The notes under the pieces were generated by a model that worked only from the letters and a program-made list of their open reading frames with translations, was not told where the DNA came from and ran no database searches. Positions 1 to 6,199 of a stretch of DNA of 9,478 nt are shown here, piece by piece; within the stretch, counting starts at the first letter, position 1; each line of letters begins with the position of its first letter. Source of the stretch: Candidatus Firestonebacteria bacterium RIFOXYA2_FULL_40_8 (GTDB lineage: Bacteria > Oederibacteriota > D2-FULL-39-29). Location: NCBI GenBank assembly GCA_001778355.1, contig MFGS01000043.1, forward strand, positions 2,706 to 12,183. The letters run 5' to 3'. The position numbers and the translations under genes were made by a program.

Positions 1-1
1 C

Positions 2-592
2 GGACTCGTGTATTTCTCTTTTAAGCTCTCGGCAAAACGCGAAGCCTCCTTCCTTCAGCATCAGGAAAAGATTCTCCTTAACATGGTGCAAAATACTGAG
101 GTTAATACAAATAAAATGCTAAGTTCCTCTTCTCCATTTGAACTTATTGAGGGATCTCATCCAAAGAACAGGGTGAAAGGTGTGGAAATAATAGAAGCTG
201 AACTTGTGGACGAAGTTGATTATGAAGTGGCTCAAAGGCTTCTTGTTCCGTTTCTGGAAGATAAGGATTTTAAAGTAAGAGCAAACGCGGCAAAAACACT
301 TTATAAATACAATAGTGACAAAGCGCTGGATATTCTAAAAAGTATGGGCAAGAGTAAAGACAGGTTCGAGCGTTTAAATGCCGTATTCGCGCTTGGTGAA
401 GTTGGAGATGTCGCGACTTCGAAAATTCTTTTATCATTGATAGATGATATTGATTACCACGTAAAAAGAAATGTATTGAAATTTCTCCAAAAAACTATCA
501 GGACGAAAAAAGAAATATTTGAACAAGAGTTGTTAAAGGAAATAATCGGGAGATTGACAGAGATAAAAATCAAAGAGGGCTGGATAATATGA
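2..592 (+). CDS. HEAT-repeat protein, 5'-truncated by the window edge
   Basis: The reading frame is open from base 2, so the gene probably begins upstream; the first possible start inside is a GTG at 8, with no ribosome site that can be seen. About 195 residues are present. After a short hydrophobic/aromatic and then basic, amphipathic stretch (roughly residues 1-35 from the GTG) come about four helical repeats of about 31 residues (roughly 43-165). They have the HEAT pattern: LLVPFLEDKDFKVRANAAKTL, then a repeat with FERLNAVFALGEVGD, then LLSLIDDIDYHVKRNVLKFL. The D-x-x-V-R/K and A-L positions fit HEAT_2-type repeats. Such repeats are protein-protein scaffolds and no catalytic residue is seen. 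The stop overlaps the start of the exported Kelch protein as ATGA, which suggests translational coupling. The hydrophobic start could be the end of a membrane helix, but that is inference. No specific function can be named. Confidence 0.75.
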   Translation, partial: GLVYFSFKLSAKREASFLQHQEKILLNMVQNTEVNTNKMLSSSSPFELIEGSHPKNRVKGVEIIEAELVDEVDYEVAQRLLVPFLEDKDFKVRANAAKTLYKYNSDKALDILKSMGKSKDRFERLNAVFALGEVGDVATSKILLSLIDDIDYHVKRNVLKFLQKTIRTKKEIFEQELLKEIIGRLTEIKIKEGWII

Positions 593-3500
593 AAAGGAAT
601 ATTTGTCTGGTTATAATTCTTACTTCCTGTCTTTATGCCGGAACAGTCATTAAGACAAGTGATGCGGACTTTTCGGCGGGGACTCTTACCGGAGTAATGA
701 TTTCCGGGAGCGGAGATAATGCTTTTTTAAAGCTGAATAGTAAATGGACAAATATGAATAACACCAGCGGACCTTCTCCAAGGAATGCTTCATATTATGC
801 TTTTGACAGTAATAGAAATAAAATATTAATTTTTGGCGGATATACCGGGACGACAAGGCTTTCCGATACCTGGGCTTATAGTCTGTCAACAAACACCTGG
901 GAAGCCAAAGCTTCAGGCAATTCTGGAAGATATAAAGGTGCAATGGTATATGCTTCGGCAGCTGATCAAATGATACTTTTTGGGGGAAATGACGGGGCAG
1001 TGTACGGAAAAACCTGGGAATATAGCCCTGCCGGAAACGGTACATGGACGGATAGAGCGCCTGTGTCCGCGCCGTCTGCCAGGTTTTCTCATTCTATGGC
1101 TTGTTCAACAGACACTGCAAGCGATACTATTGTGCTTTTTGGCGGAACGTCAGACGGTAGTACACCTTTGGGTGAAACATGGATCTATGATGTCGCGGGT
1201 AACACGTGGACTCAGCGGACGCCTTTAAGTCCGCCGACAAACAGGTTTTATCATGCTATGACCTATATCGGCGGTGGAAAATATTTACTTGTAGGAGGTT
1301 TTACCGGCGCGGCTTATAATAATGAAACATGGGTATATGATATTAACGCGAATACATGGACAAGTAAAGCAGCGGTTCCCAGAATAAGCGGAAGACATAC
1401 TTTATGTTATGATTCTGATAACGGTAAAACGGTTTTTTTTGGAGGCTTTGACGGTACAAGCTATTATTCCGATACATATGTCTATGATGCGGCAAATAAT
1501 TTGTGGGGAACGATGTCATCAGTTTCTTTCCCTGCTGCAAGGTATACGCATTCCATGGTTTATGACAGTTATAATAAAAAATGCATATTGACCGGCGGAA
1601 GTATGTCGACGACTTACTTTAACGACACCTGGAAATTTGAATTTTCGATAAGCAATTCAAATGCGATAACATGGGAATCTTCTGCGATTGATACAGGTGT
1701 TTCTACGACGGCAATTTCCTGGATAAATATTTCCTGGAATCCGACTTCTCAGCCTAACTTCACCGAACTCAAAATGCAGGTGGCTTCAAATAATGATAAT
1801 TCGTCCTGGACTTACAAAGGCCCTGACGGAACAGGAGCAACTTACTATACTAACTATTCGGGGCATTCCTTATCCACGGGTAATAACGGGAACCGTTATT
1901 TACGGGTAAAGGCTTTTTTGAACAGTTCTAAACTTGATACTCCGACTCTTGAGGATGTGACTATTACATACAATCGACCTCCCACTGTACCTGCGGTTTC
2001 CACACCGGTTGACCTGGCGGTTACTTCAACTGTACCGGTGTTCATTTGGGCAAATTCAATTGATGATGACTCGGATACTATTACTTATAAACTGCTTATC
2101 GATACTGTGAATACTTTTGATTCGGGGAATCTTAGAACTTATTCGGGAATAGCGCAGGGAAGCGGAACAACTTCTTATACTGTTAGTTCAGCCTTGGATT
2201 ACGGCACATGGTACTGGAAAGTACTTGCTTATGATAGTAAAGGTTATAGTCAGGATTCTGCAGTCAGAACAATTTATGCGGATAATCCGCCGGTAATTAC
2301 TGTTATTTCTCCAAATGGAGGAGAAGGCTGGAGTGCGGGAAAAGATATTATCTGGTCATATAGCGATCCTGACGCCGGATTATACGCACTAACATCATTT
2401 ACTATTAAGCTTTCGGAGGATAACGGGGTTACGTATCCTTTTACTATTGGTTCCGGAGTAGCTGTAGGAACTTCTCCTCAAACGATTACTGTTAATACCA
2501 ATGCCTATATCAATTCAGGTTTTTGTAAAATTAAAGTAATTGGTGTTGATGGAAAGAATGTCGAAGGCGAAGATGCCAGTAATACAGTTTTTACTATTAA
2601 TAATCCTAATGAAGCTCCGGTTATTACTTTGACTTCTTTTACAGGCGGCGGAAGTTTTTCGGGTGTGCAGACAATTAGTTGGACTATGACAGATAGCAAC
2701 GTAACAGACACACATTTATATGATATTAAACTCTCTTCTGATGGCGGTGTTTCTTATGGTACTACTGTAGTCACAGGTTTAACCGGGCTAAGTTATTCAT
2801 GGGCAACAGGAAATCATGTAAACGGCAATCAGTATAGGATAAAAGTAATTGCCGCCGATAGCGGTTCACCTCAGCTTACAGGTGAATCTTTTTCAGGTTC
2901 AAATTTTACCGTTAATAACTCAAATCAGGCGCCAAATGTGTTTTCTTTGCTTACACCGTCAAATGGCGCGATCATAAACGATGATACTCCGGATCTGACA
3001 TGGCAGAATAACGGTGATCCTGACAGCGGTCTTGGAGATACAATTACTCAATATAAACTGCATTATTCTGTAAACGCGAATTTTACCGGTGAAACAGTGA
3101 TTACAGGTATAGCGGCAGGTGAGGTATTAATGCCCAAAATGCAGGATGAAACGACATACTATTGGAAAGTAGAAGCTTTGGATACTCAGTTGGTTACAAG
3201 ATTCAGCACGGAGAATTTTAGTTTTAAAGTTGAAAGAAAAAATATTGCCTCTTTAGATGCTAAAGTAACACTATTTGTAAGTTCTTCATTGGCGGATAAT
3301 ACCAGCGTTTCTGTCACAACGACAACCGGAGATTCAGTAAATAAAGCAAATGCTTTTGCCTCGGGAGATCCGCTGATAAAAGCTATTCCTGGCAATAACT
3401 CGGCGTATACTGTCAGTGTCCTTGATGTCACAGATACTGAAATTCCGGATTCCGTAGTTACTGCCGAAATATCTTTTACATATACGGATGTGAACGGAGA

Positions 3501-4011
3501 CGGAATTGTAGATGGTACGGTTATTCCTGTCAGCGGTTTAAGAATATTTAAACTGAATTCTGTATTAAACAAATGGGAAATTGTTTCGGCTGGATTTGTT
3601 TTAACTACAACGACAAAAAAGTTGAGAGCGATAATAAGTAAAACCGGAACTTATGCCGTTTTGGCTTATGTAGCTCCTGATCGAACTCTCTCGGGCGTTA
3701 CAAATTATCCCAGTCCCTTTGCGGCAGGGAGAGAAAGTACAATCCTTGCTTATGTACTTTCCAAGGATGCGGATGTTGAAATTCGCATTTTTACCCTTTC
3801 AGGTGATATGGTTTTAAAACAAAACTTTGTATCAGGCGCAAATGGGGGAAAAGGTCAATCTTCAGGGTATACCAATGAATTTACATGGGATGGTAAAAAC
3901 GGGAGAGGCAGTGTGGTTGCAAATGGTATGTACATCTGTGAAATTGTAGCGAAACCTACCGATGGAAGTGCTCAAATCAGAGAGATCAGGCGGATAGGGG
4001 TAATTAAGTAA
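589..4011 (+). CDS. Large exported Kelch-repeat, Ig/FnIII-like protein with FlgD-like C-terminal domain
   Basis: This 1140-residue secreted or surface protein starts at an ATG preceded by GAGGG nine bases upstream. Residues 1-17 look like a signal peptide (MKRN, then a hydrophobic core), cleaved near LYA-G; LTSC at 11-14 resembles a lipobox but lies very early. Six Kelch blades follow, with Gly-Gly pairs at 83, 132, 185, 236, 285 and 336, each followed by a (D/E)TW-x-Y...(N)TW motif: a beta-propeller. Residues about 355-460 form an uncharacterised beta-rich region. Ig/FnIII-like modules follow at about 463-566, 567-673, 675-778 and 780-882, one with a SPNGGE motif and two with Y-W-K-V. Residues about 885-1030 carry a calcium-type loop DVNGDGIVD (967-975). 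The C-terminus (about 1039-1140) resembles the FlgD Ig-like fold, with NYPSPF and F-T-W-D-G-K-N...NGMY. Adhesion or glycan binding is plausible but unproven; I see no enzyme active site. Confidence 0.85.
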   Translation: MKRNICLVIILTSCLYAGTVIKTSDADFSAGTLTGVMISGSGDNAFLKLNSKWTNMNNTSGPSPRNASYYAFDSNRNKILIFGGYTGTTRLSDTWAYSLSTNTWEAKASGNSGRYKGAMVYASAADQMILFGGNDGAVYGKTWEYSPAGNGTWTDRAPVSAPSARFSHSMACSTDTASDTIVLFGGTSDGSTPLGETWIYDVAGNTWTQRTPLSPPTNRFYHAMTYIGGGKYLLVGGFTGAAYNNETWVYDINANTWTSKAAVPRISGRHTLCYDSDNGKTVFFGGFDGTSYYSDTYVYDAANNLWGTMSSVSFPAARYTHSMVYDSYNKKCILTGGSMSTTYFNDTWKFEFSISNSNAITWESSAIDTGVSTTAISWINISWNPTSQPNFTELKMQVASNNDNSSWTYKGPDGTGATYYTNYSGHSLSTGNNGNRYLRVKAFLNSSKLDTPTLEDVTITYNRPPTVPAVSTPVDLAVTSTVPVFIWANSIDDDSDTITYKLLIDTVNTFDSGNLRTYSGIAQGSGTTSYTVSSALDYGTWYWKVLAYDSKGYSQDSAVRTIYADNPPVITVISPNGGEGWSAGKDIIWSYSDPDAGLYALTSFTIKLSEDNGVTYPFTIGSGVAVGTSPQTITVNTNAYINSGFCKIKVIGVDGKNVEGEDASNTVFTINNPNEAPVITLTSFTGGGSFSGVQTISWTMTDSNVTDTHLYDIKLSSDGGVSYGTTVVTGLTGLSYSWATGNHVNGNQYRIKVIAADSGSPQLTGESFSGSNFTVNNSNQAPNVFSLLTPSNGAIINDDTPDLTWQNNGDPDSGLGDTITQYKLHYSVNANFTGETVITGIAAGEVLMPKMQDETTYYWKVEALDTQLVTRFSTENFSFKVERKNIASLDAKVTLFVSSSLADNTSVSVTTTTGDSVNKANAFASGDPLIKAIPGNNSAYTVSVLDVTDTEIPDSVVTAEISFTYTDVNGDGIVDGTVIPVSGLRIFKLNSVLNKWEIVSAGFVLTTTTKKLRAIISKTGTYAVLAYVAPDRTLSGVTNYPSPFAAGRESTILAYVLSKDADVEIRIFTLSGDMVLKQNFVSGANGGKGQSSGYTNEFTWDGKNGRGSVVANGMYICEIVAKPTDGSAQIREIRRIGVIK

Positions 4012-4164
4012 ATACGTATGTATTGATGTAATTTGAAGGCTTTTTAATATGTCAGGTTGAATGAAACTATCAGTGACAGCATTCTTTCAGATAAAATATA
4101 TTACAGCTTGTTATTATTAAAAAAAATATTGAAAAAACACACTGGAATACACTATAATAAAATA
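4012..4164 (+). other. Largest intergenic gap, with possible N-terminal extension of the fusion gene
   Basis: The 153 bases between the Kelch gene stop and the preferred ATG of the fusion gene are very AT-rich. An in-frame TTG at 4057 opens 36 extra codons (start MNETISDSILSDK), which do not resemble the usual CpaE N-terminus. The gap contains the TTGAAA/TATAAT candidate promoter, a weaker pair (TTGATG at 4023-4028 and TAATAT at 4045-4050, 16-base spacer) and an A8 run at 4119-4126. No rho-independent terminator is visible, so read-through from the Kelch gene cannot be excluded. Confidence 0.5.
4129..4158 (+). promoter_or_regulatory. Candidate sigma70-type promoter TTGAAA-N18-TATAAT
   Basis: TTGAAA at 4129-4134 and a perfect TATAAT at 4153-4158 are separated by 18 bases. 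A start site six to seven bases past the -10 box would fall at about 4164-4165, exactly on the preferred ATG of the CpaE-CpaF fusion gene. It lies in the largest gap of the window, between the Kelch gene and the fusion gene. The local sequence is very AT-rich, so chance matches are likely and this is only a candidate. If translation really starts at the TTG at 4057, the element would lie inside the coding region. Confidence 0.35.
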
Positions 4165-6186
4165 ATGGTACTCAAAAAGGGAAAAATAATATCTATAATT
4201 TCATCTAAAAACGGTAACGGAGCTTCTTTCGTTTCCGTGAATCTTTCAATTTGTCTTGCAGCTTTTAAAAAAACAGTATTGCTTGATACGGAAGCCGATT
4301 TTTCGTCTATTATGCTGAATTTGGAGATTGATAAGGCGGCGCAAAAGCTGCTTGGAGCTGAATTGGACCCTGCGGTATTTGTAAGTCTGCTTCCGTTACA
4401 TTCATCAGGACTATATTGTGCCACGGCTGATTATAGAGAAAAAGAGGTTGTGGACGTTTTTACGGAAGTTCTAAGATCGAATTTTGAAAATATAGTCTTT
4501 GATGCCGGAACTCCTGAAAAACACATGGCGAATATTATTGAAGCCTCATCTTTAGTTTATTTGGTAGTTACGCCTGATTTAATATCACTTAAAGCGGCTG
4601 AAAAAGCGCTGTCAAAATTAGCAGAATTCCATATAAATCTTGATAAAGTCCGGATCATCGTAAATAAATATCATCCTGCTTTGGGGTTGGACGAAAAAAC
4701 AATAAGAAAAATACTCGGTCGCGAGATTGCTGCGACTATTCCGTTTGAAATAGAAGCAAGTGTCAGCGTGAATAACGGAAAACCAATTGTTATGTCGGAA
4801 CCGAACTCGTTGATTAGTTTAGCGATAAAAGATCTTGCCAAACTTGTTGAGGGTTCAAAAGAAATTTCTATGGAATTTGAAGTGCCGGGTGAAACATCGA
4901 AATACATTATTAATGAAATAGGTATAAAAGAAAAGATACATTTGCGGGTCGTAAAAGTTCTTTCGGGTATGAATATAGATATTGAAAGCTTTGTTGATCT
5001 TAAAAAGCGTGAAGAGTTTAAAGTTATTGTAGAGAAAACAATAGAAGAATTGTTTGCAACTGAGGTATCTGAACCAAAGTGTAAAGCAGCGCGCGAGAAA
5101 TTGATGAAAGAAATATTGCAGGAAGTTCTGGGACTTGGGCCTTTGGAGGACTTGCTTTCTGATTCCGATATATCTGAAATAATGGTTAATAATAAAGACC
5201 AGGTTTACGTGGAAAGAAAAGGGAAGTTAACGCTGTCCGGAAAGAAGTTTCTATCGGACAAGCAGTTGATTGCTTGTATAGAAAGGATTGTTGCTCCGAT
5301 TGGACGCAGAATAGATGAAAGTGTTCCGATGGTAGATGCCCGGTTGTTAGACGGTTCAAGGGTTCATGCGATAATCCCGCCTTTGGCTCTCAAGGGTCCT
5401 TCTTTAACCATTAGAAAATTTTCAAAAGAACGCCTTCTGGTAGATGATCTTATTAAGTTCGGCACTCTTTCACCTGCAGCCGTTGAATTTTTAAAATTAT
5501 GCGTGCTTTCAAGAAAAAATATAGTGATAAGCGGCGGTACCGGTTCTGGAAAAACAACACTGCTTAATGTTATCTCATCTTTTATTCCGAAGGATGAAAG
5601 AATTATTACTATAGAAGATTCGGCAGAACTAAACCTGCCGCAGGAACATGTTGTAACACTTGAAACACGGCCTCCAAATATTGAAGGGAGGGGCGCGGTT
5701 ACTATAAGAGATCTGGTTAAAAATACTTTAAGAATGCGGCCTGACAGGATAGTCGTAGGTGAATGCCGCGGCGGTGAAGCGCTGGATATGCTTCAGGCCA
5801 TGAATACGGGGCACGACGGTTCGATAACGACGCTTCACAGTAACTCGCCAAGAGATACTCTGGCGCGTCTTGAAACTATGGTTCTTATGTCAGGAATGGA
5901 ATTACCTCTGAAAGCAATACGGGAGCAGGTTTCTTCGGCTGTGGACTTGATTGTGCATCAGGAAAGGTTTAAAGATGGGACGCGTAAAATCACCCATATA
6001 ACAGAAGTAGCAGGCATGGAGGGAGATATAATAACTACTCAAGACATATTTGTGTTTAAGCAGACAGAGAGTTCAAATCGAGATTTTATTTCAGGCCAGC
6101 TTCTTCCTTCGGGAATAATTCCGAGTTTTACTGATGAACTGTTATTAAATGAAAAGTGCCTAGATAGAAGGATTTTCGCATTGTAA
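4165..6186 (+). CDS. CpaE/TadZ-like MinD-type domain fused to CpaF/TadA secretion ATPase
   Basis: A 673-residue cytoplasmic protein in two parts, numbered from the ATG. Residues 1-225 match the MinD/ParA-like domain of CpaE/TadZ: strand GKIISIISSK, DTEAD at 41-45, FDAG with D113, then VNKYHPALGL and ATIPFEIEASVSVNNGKP. Its P-loop reads K15-N-G-N-G-A20-S21, so the second Walker lysine is lost. The receiver-like domain often found before CpaE is absent. After a linker (about 226-249) comes a full CpaF/TadA ATPase: Walker A GGTGSGKTT (457-465, K463), Asp box IED (D485), Walker B with R528-I-V-V-G-E533, and a His box with H550 and H558; the end GMEGDIITTQDIF is typical of CpaF. CpaF powers assembly of Tad pili, and CpaE/TadZ helps place the machine. 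An in-frame TTG at 4057 would add 36 residues; I prefer the ATG because family members begin just before this strand. Neither start has a good ribosome site. Confidence 0.85.
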   Translation: MVLKKGKIISIISSKNGNGASFVSVNLSICLAAFKKTVLLDTEADFSSIMLNLEIDKAAQKLLGAELDPAVFVSLLPLHSSGLYCATADYREKEVVDVFTEVLRSNFENIVFDAGTPEKHMANIIEASSLVYLVVTPDLISLKAAEKALSKLAEFHINLDKVRIIVNKYHPALGLDEKTIRKILGREIAATIPFEIEASVSVNNGKPIVMSEPNSLISLAIKDLAKLVEGSKEISMEFEVPGETSKYIINEIGIKEKIHLRVVKVLSGMNIDIESFVDLKKREEFKVIVEKTIEELFATEVSEPKCKAAREKLMKEILQEVLGLGPLEDLLSDSDISEIMVNNKDQVYVERKGKLTLSGKKFLSDKQLIACIERIVAPIGRRIDESVPMVDARLLDGSRVHAIIPPLALKGPSLTIRKFSKERLLVDDLIKFGTLSPAAVEFLKLCVLSRKNIVISGGTGSGKTTLLNVISSFIPKDERIITIEDSAELNLPQEHVVTLETRPPNIEGRGAVTIRDLVKNTLRMRPDRIVVGECRGGEALDMLQAMNTGHDGSITTLHSNSPRDTLARLETMVLMSGMELPLKAIREQVSSAVDLIVHQERFKDGTRKITHITEVAGMEGDIITTQDIFVFKQTESSNRDFISGQLLPSGIIPSFTDELLLNEKCLDRRIFAL

Positions 6187-6190
6187 TAAT

Positions 6191-6197
6191 GGGGGGG
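6191..6197 (+). promoter_or_regulatory. G7 tract acting as ribosome binding site of the TonB receptor gene
   Basis: Seven consecutive G bases lie between the stop of the fusion gene (ending at 6186) and the ATG at 6200, with only CT between the run and the start codon. Part of it can serve as a G-rich Shine-Dalgarno sequence, with effective spacing of about five bases. An ATG at 6189 opens a tiny frame (ATG GGG GGG CTA TGA) that ends over the receptor start. One added G would put that ATG in frame with the receptor. Confidence 0.5.
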
Positions 6198-6199
6198 CT

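Noticed and set aside
1433..1440. T8 run in the fifth Kelch blade, with similar runs at 6574-6580 (T7) and 6790-6797 (A8), as frameshift sites
   Set aside because: The main frames continue correctly across each run with good domain matches, and runs this long are expected in AT-rich DNA.
3186..3572. 128-codon open frame on the minus strand
   Set aside because: It lies wholly inside the Kelch/Ig gene opposite its coding frame; the peptide shows no domain pattern. Other antisense frames, such as 686-1045, are rejected for the same reason.
3703..4011. C-terminal domain of the exported protein as a proven type IX sorting signal
   Set aside because: The motif fits the FlgD Ig-like module at least as well, and nothing in the window shows a type IX system.
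4011..4024. AATAC-GTAT-GTATT hairpin just after the Kelch gene, as a terminator
   Set aside because: The stem is five pairs with only one G-C pair and no T run follows closely, so it is too weak for a rho-independent terminator.
4023..4050. Second promoter-like pair TTGATG-N16-TAATAT upstream of the TTG at 4057
   Set aside because: The match is poorer in both boxes, the spacer is short and the region is AT-rich; kept only as a note in the gap entry.
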